NCBI GenBank assembly: GCA_030527165.1
Contig: JAUNBH010000007.1
Location: forward strand, 8,976-43,214
Reading direction: 5' to 3'
Origin: Clostridia bacterium
GTDB taxonomy: Bacteria > Bacillota > Clostridia > Christensenellales > CAG-138
Length of the DNA stretch: 34,239 nt
The notes below the pieces were generated by a model that saw nothing but the letters and a program-made list of their open reading frames with translations, was not told the origin of the DNA and did not search any database. The position numbers and the translations under genes are program-made. Positions 7,416 to 14,950 of this stretch are shown here, piece after piece; within the stretch, counting starts at the first letter, position 1; every line of letters starts with the position of its first letter.

Positions 7416-8126
7416 ATGATGTTCTTTTCCCTGTTGTGCGACACGGGCGTGCGCTTCACGCTGCTCGAAGAGCTGTCCGAGCTGGACGGCATAGAGCTTG
7501 TGACGCTGATCATCGCCGCTGTGCTCGCGGCCGCGCTGATAGTGGCCGTGGCGCTCTACATCAGGAGCGGGCGCGCCGGCGGCGAGCGCATAGACGAGCC
7601 CAAGCGCGGGCGCAGCGCCACGCAGACGCTGGTAATAGCCGCCATGATGGTGAGCGTATCCTTCGTACTGAGCTATCTCAAGCTGTTCTCAATGCCGTTT
7701 GGCGGGTCGCTTACGCTGCTGTCAATGCTCCCGCTCACGCTGTTTGCGGCGTGGTACGGCCCTGCGTACGGCTTCGCGGCGGCATTCTCGTACAGCATGC
7801 TTCAGATGATACAGGGCGTGTGGGTGGTGCATCCGGTGCAGTTCGCGCTGGACTACCTGCTCGCGTATACCTGCCTGGGGCTCGCGTCGCTCTTTCCCAA
7901 GAAGGCGCCGTTGGGCGTGGCAGTGGCGTGCTTTGCGCGGCTGATAGTCTCGACGGTGTCGGGAGCGGTGTTCTTTGCAGAGTATGCCGCAGATTACGGC
8001 TTCTCGAACTCGTGGGCGTATTCATTCTGCTATAACGCCTGCTACATAGGCGTGGAGGGCGTGCTCTGCACAATAGTAGCGGCGCTGCCGGTCGTAAAGC
8101 GGCTCCGAGCGCAGCTCGTGAAGTGA
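7416..8126 (+). CDS. thiT: Thiamine transporter S component (ThiT, ECF type)
   Basis: The 236-residue membrane protein is the thiamine-binding S component that works with a shared ECF transport module (EcfA/A'/T), which is not in this window. Residues from about 70 onward match ThiT: several hydrophobic helices, GGSLTLLSMLPLTLFA (about 96-111) and HPVQFALDYLLAY (about 139-151). Compared with the usual length of about 180-190 residues there is an extra N-terminal helix (about 27-49) and a basic linker. The ATG at 7416 is preferred, with GAGGAGG 8 nt upstream; a start at 7332 would lie inside the riboswitch. The TPP riboswitch upstream independently supports the substrate. A terminator follows at 8143. 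Confidence 0.93.
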   Translation: MMFFSLLCDTGVRFTLLEELSELDGIELVTLIIAAVLAAALIVAVALYIRSGRAGGERIDEPKRGRSATQTLVIAAMMVSVSFVLSYLKLFSMPFGGSLTLLSMLPLTLFAAWYGPAYGFAAAFSYSMLQMIQGVWVVHPVQFALDYLLAYTCLGLASLFPKKAPLGVAVACFARLIVSTVSGAVFFAEYAADYGFSNSWAYSFCYNACYIGVEGVLCTIVAALPVVKRLRAQLVK

Positions 8127-8142
8127 TTTTGCGCATAATGTG

Positions 8143-8170
8143 GGCGCTTCGGTATTGTGAAGCGCCTTTT
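8143..8170 (+). terminator. Terminator of thiT, overlapping the next promoter
   Basis: GGCGCTTC and GAAGCGCC form a perfect 8-bp stem with an 8-nt loop, followed by TTTT (8167-8170). The -35 box of the phosphoglucomutase promoter lies in its loop and 3' arm. Confidence 0.75.
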
Positions 8171-8183
8171 GCTATAATATAAT
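8155..8183 (+). promoter_or_regulatory. Promoter of the phosphoglucomutase gene
   Basis: TTGTGA (8155-8160) is 17 bp from TATAAT (8178-8183). A second, overlapping TATAAT starts at 8173 but has no -35 at proper spacing. Confidence 0.75.
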
Positions 8184-8216
8184 GTTGACGAGAATTATGC
8201 GAATGGAGTTGCTTAT

Positions 8217-9908
8217 ATGATTTCCACGGCAAAACAGAGACTGGACTGCTGGCTGGCGGCGCTGCCGGAGGGCGAGCTGCGCGCGCAGCTGCTCGCGGCG
8301 GACGATGCGGAATTAGAGGATCGCTTTTACAGCGAGCTGGAGTTCGGCACGGCGGGCTTAAGGGGTGTGCTCGGCGCGGGCACGAACCGCATGAACGAGT
8401 ATGTCGTGCGCAGGGCGACACAGGGCGTTGCCGACGTAATAATCGCGCAGGGAGGCGGGAGCAAGGGAGTCTGCATAGCCTACGATTCGCGCAACATGTC
8501 GGCGGAGTTCGCGAGCGCCGCGGCAGACGTGCTGTCGTCCAGGGGCGTGCGGGTATACCTGTTCAATTCGCTCAGGAGCGTGCCGCAGCTGTCATTTACG
8601 CTGAGGCGGCTCGGCTGTATGGGCGGCATAATGATAACCGCGAGCCACAACCCGCCGCAGTACAACGGCTATAAGGTCTACGGCGAGGACGGAGGACAGC
8701 TCGGGCCGGCGCAGGCGGCGGCCGTAATGGAGCGCATAGCGGCGCACGAGTACTTCGGTGAGCGCGTGGAGCGCGACGACGCACTCGTATCCATGCTCAG
8801 CGAGGCGGACGACGAGCCCTACTACGAGGCCACTTCGGGGCTGCTCACATACAGGGAGCTGTTGCGGCGCAGGGGCAGCGAGCTGGCGATGGTCTACACG
8901 CCGCTGCACGGTTCTGGCTACATACCGGTCACGACCATACTGTGCCGGGCGGGGATAACGAACCTCCACGTCGTGAAGGAGCAGGCGGAACCGGATGGCG
9001 ATTTCCCGACCGTCAGCGTGCCGAACCCGGAGGACGCGCGCGCGTATGCGCTCGCCATGGAGCTTGCGGACAGGACGGGCGCGAACTGCATACTCGCCAC
9101 TGACCCGGATTCCGACAGGCTGGGCGTGGCGGTGAGAAAGCCCACGGGCGAGTTTACGCTGCTCACCGGGAACCAGATCGCCGTCATATTAATCAAACAC
9201 ATACTGACCACGCGGGAGTCGCTCGGGACGTTGCCCGACGATGGCGTAGTGGTGAAATCCATAGTGAGCACTTCGCTGGCGGACGCTATATGCCGCAAGT
9301 ACGGCGTCGAGTGCCTCAGCGTGCCCACGGGCTTCAGGTTCATATCGGAAGTCATAGAGCGGTGCTCCTGGGCAAACGGCAAGGAGTTCCTGTTCGGCTT
9401 CGAGGAAAGCTACGGCTTCCTCAGCGGGGGCTTTTCGCGGGATAAGGATGCGATACTCGCCGCGATGCTCGTCGCGGAGGTCTGCGTCTGCTGCATGGAG
9501 CGCGGCATGACGCTCTACGATTACCTAAACGGCATTTACGAGGAATACGGCTATTACAGGGAGGACACGCGGTCGTACTCGTTCGACGGCAAGGCGGGTA
9601 TGGAGCACATAGACGCCATAATGCAGTCGCTGCGGTGCGCGCCGCCCGAATGCCTCGCATCGCGGCGCGTGATAGCGGTGGAGGACTACATGGCGGGCAA
9701 GGGCGTGGGCGACGGCGGCGAATACGAGCTGGATTTCCCGCGGCTTAACATGATACGGCTGCTGTGCGAGGGCGACATGTGGGTCTGTGCGCGCCCTTCG
9801 GGCACTGAACCGAAGATAAAGTTCTACGTCGCGCTGCGCGCCGGCAGCGAGGAGGAAGCGCGGACGCTGGCGGACGAGGCGCACTCCGCGTTGAGCGCGC
9901 GAATTTAG
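8217..9908 (+). CDS. pgcA: Phosphoglucomutase / phosphosugar mutase
   Basis: This 563-residue alpha-D-phosphohexomutase interconverts glucose-1-phosphate and glucose-6-phosphate, and possibly the mannose phosphates. All four family loops are intact: the phosphoserine loop TASHNP (141-146, Ser143), the metal-binding DPDSDR (296-301), the sugar-binding FEESYG (Glu396 region) and the phosphate-binding RPSGTEPK (526-533). Length and motif spelling match the long Firmicute PgcA type rather than the bacterial GlmM type. GGAG lies 8 nt before the ATG. It has its own promoter and ends in a 15-bp stem terminator. It links GlgP product to glycolysis and, in reverse, supplies glucose-1-phosphate for nucleotide-sugar and glycogen synthesis. 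Sugar specificity is inferred. Confidence 0.93.
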   Translation: MISTAKQRLDCWLAALPEGELRAQLLAADDAELEDRFYSELEFGTAGLRGVLGAGTNRMNEYVVRRATQGVADVIIAQGGGSKGVCIAYDSRNMSAEFASAAADVLSSRGVRVYLFNSLRSVPQLSFTLRRLGCMGGIMITASHNPPQYNGYKVYGEDGGQLGPAQAAAVMERIAAHEYFGERVERDDALVSMLSEADDEPYYEATSGLLTYRELLRRRGSELAMVYTPLHGSGYIPVTTILCRAGITNLHVVKEQAEPDGDFPTVSVPNPEDARAYALAMELADRTGANCILATDPDSDRLGVAVRKPTGEFTLLTGNQIAVILIKHILTTRESLGTLPDDGVVVKSIVSTSLADAICRKYGVECLSVPTGFRFISEVIERCSWANGKEFLFGFEESYGFLSGGFSRDKDAILAAMLVAEVCVCCMERGMTLYDYLNGIYEEYGYYREDTRSYSFDGKAGMEHIDAIMQSLRCAPPECLASRRVIAVEDYMAGKGVGDGGEYELDFPRLNMIRLLCEGDMWVCARPSGTEPKIKFYVALRAGSEEEARTLADEAHSALSARI

Positions 9909-9920
9909 CGGCGCTCGCTT

Positions 9921-9964
9921 AAGACCGGACGGGGCTCCTGTGCACGGGGGCCCCGTCCGGTCTT
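9921..9964 (+). terminator. Terminator of the phosphoglucomutase gene
   Basis: A perfect 15-bp stem (AAGACCGGACGGGGC / GCCCCGTCCGGTCTT) encloses a loop of about 14 nt and is followed by a short T-rich end (TCTTTG). The symmetric A/T ends suggest it could act in both directions between the convergent genes. Confidence 0.75.
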
Positions 9965-9972
9965 TGCGCCCG

Positions 9973-10037
9973 GCTTCCCGCCCCGGCGGGAAGCGTTCCT
10001 TAGAGGGCGGGAGGGCGGGGCGCGCGGGTCCGCGCGC
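9973..10037 (-). repeat. Dispersed hairpin/C-tract/hairpin element, copy C
   Basis: In minus-strand order: hairpin 1 is GCGCGCGGACCCGCGCGC (10037-10020, sharing its last C with the C-tracts). The C-tracts CCCCGCCCTCCCGCCC follow (10020-10005), then hairpin 2 GCTTCCCGC-CGGG-GCGGGAAGC (9994-9973), a perfect inverted repeat. It lies between the terminators of the convergent phosphoglucomutase and malQ genes, with eight A at 10038-10045 beside it. It has the same architecture as copies A and B but diverged stem sequences. Confidence 0.8.
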
Positions 10038-10066
10038 AAAAAAAAGCGGCTCCGCCTGCGGAGCCG
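10038..10066 (-). terminator. Intrinsic terminator of malQ
   Basis: On the minus strand CGGCTCCG and CGGAGCCG pair across a CAGG loop (10066-10047), followed by GC and eight T (10045-10038). It starts about 20 bp after the malQ stop. Confidence 0.88.
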
Positions 10067-10084
10067 GGCGCGAGGTCTGTGCGC

Positions 10085-11578
10085 CTATGACGGCCGCCGC
10101 CTTCCGTACAGCTCGGTGAGCTCTGCAATGCGGCCGACGAGCTCGTCGGAGAAGTCGTCCGGCGCCATGCGCCACACCCAGTTGCCTTCGGAAGTTGCGG
10201 GCGCGTTCATGCGCGCCTCCTCGCCGAGCATGAGGTAATCCTGCATCTGTGCCACAAACAGCTCCGCGACGGACGCCATGCCGGCGCGCAGCAGCTTGCC
10301 GGGTATCTCGGACGGCTGGCAGTCGAGGTACGCCGCGGCAAATGAGAGCGCGTCCTGTGCGGCGTGCGCGGGGAAGGCGCGCACGGGGACGTTGTCGTGA
10401 GTGCCGGTGTAGCACACGCAGTTGGAGTCGTACATGTGCGGGAGGTATGCGTTGTCCGCCCCGCTGCCGGAGCCGTCGAACGCGAACTGCAGCACCTTCA
10501 TGCCCGGGAAACCGGAGTAATCCAACAGCTCGCGCACGGAGTCCGTGAGGTAGCCCAAGTCCTCGGCGATTATCCGCATATGTGGCAGCGCGCGCCGTAT
10601 GGCGTCCACGAAGCCCTTGCCGGGGCCAGTCACCCATTCGCCGCCGCGCGCGGTGGTCTCGCCGTACGGCACCGACCAATAGGAGTCCAGCCCGCGGAAG
10701 TGGTCGAAACGGGTCACGTCGTAGCGTTCCGCGCAGGCGCGGAGCCTGTCTAACCACCAGGAATAGCCGTCGCGCTCCATGACGTCATATCTGTACAGCG
10801 GGTTTCCCCAGAGCTGGCCGTCGGCTGTGAAATAGTCGGGGGGAACGCCGGCCACGCGCGTGGGCGTGCCGTCGCGGTCGAGCTGAAACAGTTCCCTGTG
10901 CGCCCACACGTCTGACGAGTCGAGCGAGACGTATATGGGCAGGTCGCCCACTATGAGTATGCCGCGCGAGTTGACGTAGCGCTTAAGCGCCGCCCACTGC
11001 TCGAAGAACAGGTACTGCACGAAGCAGTGGAATGCCGTCTCGTCCGCAAACGCCTCGCGGCAGCGCTCGACGGCGCCGTGGCGCCGCAGCTTTATATCCT
11101 CGTCTGCCCATTCGTTCCAAGGCCGCATGCCCGAAGCGGATTTCACCGCCATGTACAGCGCGTAATCGGGAAGCCAGCCCGCGTTGGCGCGGGTGAACGC
11201 CGCCACGGCATCCAACAGTCGGGCGTCGGCGCGCGAGTGCGCGGTGCGGAGCAGCTGGAGCCGGTTCTGGTACAACAGCCCGTAGTCGACGCGGCGGGGG
11301 TCGTCGCCCCAACCGAGTGCCGCCGCCTCGGATTCGCGCAGGAGTCCGCGCTCTATGAGCGCGTCAAGCGATATGAAATACGGATTGCCGGCGTAAGCGG
11401 AAAACGCCTGATACGGCGAGTCGGCGTACCCCGTGGGGCCGAGCGGCAGTATCTGCCACACGCCCTGCCCTGCGGCGGCGAGCTTGTCGGCGAACTCGTA
11501 CGCGCACCTGTCAAACGCACCGATGCCCCACCTCGAGGGCAGGGCGGATATGGGCAGCAGTATCCCGCTGAGTCGCAT
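10085..11578 (-). CDS. malQ: 4-alpha-glucanotransferase (amylomaltase, GH77)
   Basis: This 497-residue enzyme transfers alpha-1,4-glucan segments between maltodextrins, converting short chains into substrates for GlgP plus glucose. The GH77 catalytic residues are visible: nucleophile Asp292 in TRFDHFRG, acid/base Glu339 in IIAEDLG and Asp395 in TGTHDN. The N-terminal SGILLPISALPS and the substrate-loop region SPYQAFSAYAGNPYFIS (about 54-70) are typical. The ATG at 11578 is chosen because AGGTG lies 5 nt upstream and it starts the family-conserved MRLSGILLP; an upstream start would overlap the preceding gene. It is the last gene of a minus-strand operon with the YfjL-like and HD genes, 22 bp after the former. 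Confidence 0.96.
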   Translation of the reverse strand: MRLSGILLPISALPSRWGIGAFDRCAYEFADKLAAAGQGVWQILPLGPTGYADSPYQAFSAYAGNPYFISLDALIERGLLRESEAAALGWGDDPRRVDYGLLYQNRLQLLRTAHSRADARLLDAVAAFTRANAGWLPDYALYMAVKSASGMRPWNEWADEDIKLRRHGAVERCREAFADETAFHCFVQYLFFEQWAALKRYVNSRGILIVGDLPIYVSLDSSDVWAHRELFQLDRDGTPTRVAGVPPDYFTADGQLWGNPLYRYDVMERDGYSWWLDRLRACAERYDVTRFDHFRGLDSYWSVPYGETTARGGEWVTGPGKGFVDAIRRALPHMRIIAEDLGYLTDSVRELLDYSGFPGMKVLQFAFDGSGSGADNAYLPHMYDSNCVCYTGTHDNVPVRAFPAHAAQDALSFAAAYLDCQPSEIPGKLLRAGMASVAELFVAQMQDYLMLGEEARMNAPATSEGNWVWRMAPDDFSDELVGRIAELTELYGRRRPS

Positions 11579-11600
11579 GACGTCACCTCTGTGCTGAGAA

Positions 11601-12386
11601 TTACTTATAGGATTGCAGCCTCTGCGTCTCAATATACTCGGATAGAGCTTGCAAAAACTCACTTGTGTCCGCTATACCCTCCGCGGGGAAGTCGGACAGA
11701 GTGAACCTGCTTACTGCCTGATTAAGGCCCTCTCTGCTGCCGGGTTCGCCGGAGTACATCAGCAGCGTCAGCGTGTAGGCATGCACGTCCACGCCGCGCG
11801 CATCGAGCGCTGCGTCAACTGTTATCAGCGCCTTCGCCACCGATTCATCGCCGAGGCCGTCCGATACGATCAGCAGCTCCAGCGCAAGCGGCTGCGGGAG
11901 CGCGGTCGCGTCCAATTCCATGCCGGGCGTGAAGGCGTTTGCGTCGTACGAATCGTCGTCCCCGAGCTTCGCCGTGACGCTCGACACATCCAAAACCGTG
12001 GACTCCGTGAGCGATTGCAGAACATACGCCTCGAGCTCGGACTGCAGGCGCGTGCGCGTGCTGCCCCTGCGCTCTATGGCGTCCGCGTAGTCGTCCGACA
12101 CCTTGCCATCGGCAGTGCAGCGCAATGTAAAGTGCGCGTCCACGCCGGAGGGCGAGCGCGCCTGCAGCGTATAAAGGCCGCTGTCTGCATCGTAGCTTGC
12201 GCCGGAGTACTCAAAGCTGCTGTCTGCATAGCGGCTTTGGGCGTACTCTATCATGCTGCCGCGGGCCATGGAGATTCGCAGCGGGCTCCACGCCGGTATC
12301 AGGAGCAGGCAGAGCGCCGCTATTGCGACAGCGCCCACGCCCGCAAGCGCCCAAGTGCGCGCCTGTTTGCTGATGCTTTTCTTCAT
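11601..12386 (-). CDS. Membrane-anchored protein, YfjL-like
   Basis: The 261-residue product has a basic N-terminus, one transmembrane segment at about 12-31 (WALAGVGAVAIAALCLLLIP) and an external domain. The part just after the membrane (ARGSMIEYAQSRY...DADSGLYTLQARSPSG...DGKVSDDYADAI) resembles the small alpha/beta YfjL-like domain of Firmicute surface proteins, where a short helix is followed by strands and a D-x-Y motif; this is recognition by pattern only. No catalytic residues are evident. The start at 12386 has GGAGG 13 nt upstream, a rather long spacing. It lies between the HD hydrolase gene (30-bp gap) and malQ, so it is probably co-transcribed, but no functional link to maltodextrin use can be read from sequence. 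Confidence 0.72.
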   Translation of the reverse strand: MKKSISKQARTWALAGVGAVAIAALCLLLIPAWSPLRISMARGSMIEYAQSRYADSSFEYSGASYDADSGLYTLQARSPSGVDAHFTLRCTADGKVSDDYADAIERRGSTRTRLQSELEAYVLQSLTESTVLDVSSVTAKLGDDDSYDANAFTPGMELDATALPQPLALELLIVSDGLGDESVAKALITVDAALDARGVDVHAYTLTLLMYSGEPGSREGLNQAVSRFTLSDFPAEGIADTSEFLQALSEYIETQRLQSYK

Positions 12387-12416
12387 ATTAGTAATATGTC
12401 CTCCGTTGCGGTCGTT

Positions 12417-13076
12417 CTATATGAGCTGCTGCTCGTTTATAATCAGCCTGAATTCCAGTCCGAGCTTTGCGGCGGCCTTCCGGCAGAGTATCATGCGGTT
12501 CATGAATATCTCAAAGTAGTCCATGACCGAGCTGAAGCGCGTATCGACGGACAGCTTGAGCTTCAGCAGCGAATGGCTGCGGTTTATGCGCACGAGCGAC
12601 TTCTCGACGGAGTAATTTACCCTGTCGTGCATGTCGAACGCGGTAATGTCCGGGTTGCGCACGCGCGTGCGGCGCACGTCGGTCTTGTCGGCGATTATCA
12701 GCGCTGCGGCGACGGGATTGACGGGTACGCCCGTGCCCTCGTCGTGATTGCCTATGGCCGTCACGACAGTGGCAACGTCGTCGGCGTCCATGCCGAGCTC
12801 CGTGAGTATCCTAAACGCCATCACCGCGCCGCTCTGCGAGTGATCCACGCGATTGACGAGGTTCCCTATATCGTGCAGATAGCCCGCTATCTTGACGAGC
12901 TCCACGTCGTGCGGGTCGTGCTCCAGCGTCTCGAGTATGTATCCTGCGACCTCGGCGACGCGGGTGACGTGTGCAAAGCTGTGCTCCGTGTAACCGAGCG
13001 CGCAGAGCGATTCGTCCGCCTTGCGTATGTATGTGCATACGGCGTCGTTGCGCCTGAGCTGTTCGAGTGTAACCAT
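12417..13076 (-). CDS. HD-domain metal-dependent phosphohydrolase
   Basis: The 219-residue cytoplasmic protein has the HD-superfamily metal ligands in order: His36 (HSFAHV), His68-Asp69 (GYLHDIGN), His111 (AIGNHDEG) and Asp130 (LIIADKTD). This supports phosphohydrolase activity on a nucleotide or phosphoester, but the substrate is unknown. The C-terminal 75 residues are not part of the HD core and may dimerise or sense a ligand. The ATG at 13076 follows GGAGG by 4 nt. It is the first gene of the HD-YfjL-like-malQ unit and is divergent from the MATE gene. A related conserved HD family is widespread in Clostridia. Confidence 0.85.
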   Translation of the reverse strand: MVTLEQLRRNDAVCTYIRKADESLCALGYTEHSFAHVTRVAEVAGYILETLEHDPHDVELVKIAGYLHDIGNLVNRVDHSQSGAVMAFRILTELGMDADDVATVVTAIGNHDEGTGVPVNPVAAALIIADKTDVRRTRVRNPDITAFDMHDRVNYSVEKSLVRINRSHSLLKLKLSVDTRFSSVMDYFEIFMNRMILCRKAAAKLGLEFRLIINEQQLI

Positions 13077-13103
13077 ATTTCCTCCATGTCGCGGTGTGTA
13101 ACA

Positions 13104-13131
13104 AGGATAACACAAACGCCTCCGGTTTCAA
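13104..13131 (-). promoter_or_regulatory. Possible promoter of the HD-malQ operon
   Basis: On the minus strand TTGAAA (13131-13126) and TATCCT (13109-13104) are 16 bp apart. The -10 is only fair. The divergent MATE promoter is not obvious in the same interval. Confidence 0.45.
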
Positions 13132-13223
13132 ATAGCAAACGCTCACATTTTGCTTTTGCTGCCGACGCTCGCGGCGGCGGTTGAAAAAAAGAGGAGATTG
13201 TGCTACCGTATCTCTTGGGAGAG

Positions 13224-13248
13224 CCCGCGCCCTTGCGTGGCGCGGGTG
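13224..13248 (+). other. GC hairpin at the MATE gene start
   Basis: CCCGCGCC-CTTGCGT-GGCGCGGG is a perfect 8-bp inverted repeat lying between two possible starts of the MATE gene (GTG at 13200 and ATG at 13257). It may be a leader hairpin affecting translation or part of a small dispersed repeat; only one copy is seen here. Confidence 0.5.
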
Positions 13249-13256
13249 AGAATGAC

Positions 13257-14669
13257 ATGAATGTGAAACTGATAGACAGGCTCTTTGCGCCGCGATATCT
13301 CGTCAGAAGCGATATGCTGTGCGGAGAGCTGCCGTCCGCCAGGGAGGCGTACGGCACTGCGCTGAGGCTCGCGTGGCCGTCTGCGATAGAGTCCGTGCTC
13401 ATCGCGCTCATAGCGTCTATCGACACCATGATGGTGGGGCAGATAGGCACGTCTGCGATTTCGGCGGTGGGCATTACCACGCAGCCGAAATTCATATTGC
13501 TCGCGCTCGTAATAACGCTCAACATTGGCGTTACGGCTATCGTTGCGCGCCGCCGCGGAGAGGGCGATATAGAGGGCGCCAATCGCTGCCTTAAGCAGGC
13601 GCTGGTGCTCTCCGCCTCGCTGGGTGTGGCGATGACCGCCATAGCGCTGCTGTTTGCGGAGGAGCTGGTGCTGTTTGCCGGCGCAAAGGCGGATTACTAT
13701 CAGGATGCGACGGCGTACTTCAAGCTGATGATGTCTACTACGGCGTTTAACACCTGCGCCATGACGCTTAACGCGGCGCAGCGCGGCTTCGGCAACACGC
13801 GCACGTCCATGATAACGAACGTCACGGCGAATCTGTGCAACGTATTGCTCAACTGGCTGCTGATAAACGGTATATGGTTCTTCCCGCGGCTCGGCGTGCG
13901 CGGGGCAGCGATAGCTACCGCCGCATCATCCGTGGTGGCGTTCGCCATAGCGCTGCGCTCCGTGCTGACGCATGCGCCGGGGAGGCTTTCCCTCATACAG
14001 GAGAGGAGTTGGCGCTTCGACAGGCGGACGGTGTCCGGCATGGTCAAGGTGGGCAGCTCCGCGCTTGTAGAGCAGGTTTTCCTGCGGGTGGGCTTCTTCA
14101 TATACGCCCTGCTGGCGGCCAACCTCGGCACGGTGGAGTTTGCGACGCATCAGGTCTGCATGAGCCTGATACACATATCCTTTGCATTTGGAGACGGGTT
14201 CGCCGTGGCGTCGACGTCGCTCGTGGGCCGCGGCCTGGGCGAGAAGCGGCCGGACAAGTCGATGATGTACGGAAAGGTGGGGCAGCGCTGCGCCCTGATA
14301 ATGGGATTGCTGCTTGCGCTTGTGTTCGTGCTGCTGCGCTACCAGCTCCTGGGACTCTTCACGGACGAGAGCGCGGTGCTGGAGCTGGGCGGGAACATAG
14401 TTTTTATAATCGCCGCTACCTGCATAGTGCAGACTTCTCAGGTGGTAATCTCGGGCTGCCTGCGCGGCGCGGGGGACTCGAAATTCGTGGCGGTTTCTTC
14501 CTTTATATGTGTGGGCGTCATCCGCACGGCGCTGTCGTGGTTCCTGTGCTATCCCTGCGCCCTGGGGCTCGTGGGCATGTGGCTCGGGCTGTTCAGCGAC
14601 CAGCTGCTGCGGTTGGTGCTCAACTTCGTGCGCTTCAGGAGCGCAAAGTGGACGAAGGTGGAGCTGTAA
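13257..14669 (+). CDS. MATE-family multidrug/sodium antiporter
   Basis: A 470-residue polytopic membrane protein with about 12 hydrophobic helices in two homologous halves. MATE features include AIESVLIALIASIDTMMVG (helix 1, about 43-61), SAVGITTQPKF, and NAAQRGFGNTR near the half-way point with its counterpart SGCLRGAGDSK in the second half. It probably exports cationic toxic compounds in exchange for Na+ or H+; substrates cannot be predicted. The ATG at 13257 is preferred (GGTGAG 6 nt upstream). GTG at 13200 with GAGGAG only 3 nt away would add 19 residues that cross the GC hairpin. It is followed by a terminator at 14670 and is divergent from the HD gene. Confidence 0.92.
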   Translation: MNVKLIDRLFAPRYLVRSDMLCGELPSAREAYGTALRLAWPSAIESVLIALIASIDTMMVGQIGTSAISAVGITTQPKFILLALVITLNIGVTAIVARRRGEGDIEGANRCLKQALVLSASLGVAMTAIALLFAEELVLFAGAKADYYQDATAYFKLMMSTTAFNTCAMTLNAAQRGFGNTRTSMITNVTANLCNVLLNWLLINGIWFFPRLGVRGAAIATAASSVVAFAIALRSVLTHAPGRLSLIQERSWRFDRRTVSGMVKVGSSALVEQVFLRVGFFIYALLAANLGTVEFATHQVCMSLIHISFAFGDGFAVASTSLVGRGLGEKRPDKSMMYGKVGQRCALIMGLLLALVFVLLRYQLLGLFTDESAVLELGGNIVFIIAATCIVQTSQVVISGCLRGAGDSKFVAVSSFICVGVIRTALSWFLCYPCALGLVGMWLGLFSDQLLRLVLNFVRFRSAKWTKVEL

Positions 14670-14700
14670 GGGCAAAATATATTGATTTTTCGCCCCTTTT
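14670..14700 (+). terminator. Terminator of the MATE gene
   Basis: GGGCAAAAT and ATTTT-TC-GCCC pair (with a 2-nt bulge) across ATATTG, followed by C and TTTT (14697-14700). It begins directly after the stop codon. Confidence 0.65.
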
Positions 14701-14706
14701 GCCGCA

Positions 14707-14733
14707 AAAAGCGCTTGCAATGCTTGCGCTTTT
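14707..14733 (+). terminator. Symmetric hairpin, possible second terminator
   Basis: AAAAGCGC and GCGCTTTT form a perfect 8-bp inverted repeat with an 11-nt loop that contains the -35 box of the ribosomal promoter. It could act in either direction. Confidence 0.5.
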
Positions 14734-14743
14734 CTTGTATGAT
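14715..14743 (+). promoter_or_regulatory. Promoter of the ribosomal protein operon
   Basis: TTGCAA (14715-14720) and TATGAT (14738-14743) are separated by 17 bp. This is the only good promoter before rpsJ and would give a leader of about 200 nt. Confidence 0.75.
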
Positions 14744-14749
14744 ACTTAG

Positions 14750-14936
14750 GCTGCGCGCGGTGCGGCCGCAAATATTCTGATGCGGTCGTGTGGCGTGCGG
14801 GCTCGATGAGAGGTTACCGGTCAAGCCATACGGATAGTTCACATCGAGGTAATGCCCATGTAAATCGGGCGACGGGCGAAAGCCCGCCTGAAAATTTCCG
14901 TAGGAAACGCAAGGCGGCGTGTACGCCCCAATCTAC
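14750..14936 (+). promoter_or_regulatory. Structured 5' leader RNA of the S10 operon
   Basis: Several helices can be drawn by eye. GGGCTCGATG (14799-14808) pairs with CATCGAG (14842-14848) and, past a bulge, GCCC. CGGGC-GAAA-GCCCG (14873-14886) has a GNRA tetraloop. TTTCC-GTA-GGAAA and GGCG-TGTA-CGCC lie just before the AAGGAGG site. The length and structure fit autogenous control by a ribosomal protein (L4 does this in enterobacteria), but I cannot match it to a named leader family. Confidence 0.45.
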
Positions 14937-14950
14937 AAGGAGGAAATAAA

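Noticed and set aside
14750..14936. rpsJ leader as a second TPP riboswitch, because it shares CGTAGGAAA with the thiT leader
   Set aside because: The essential CTGAGA and ACCTGA motifs are missing and the helix order differs. The match is a short coincidence.
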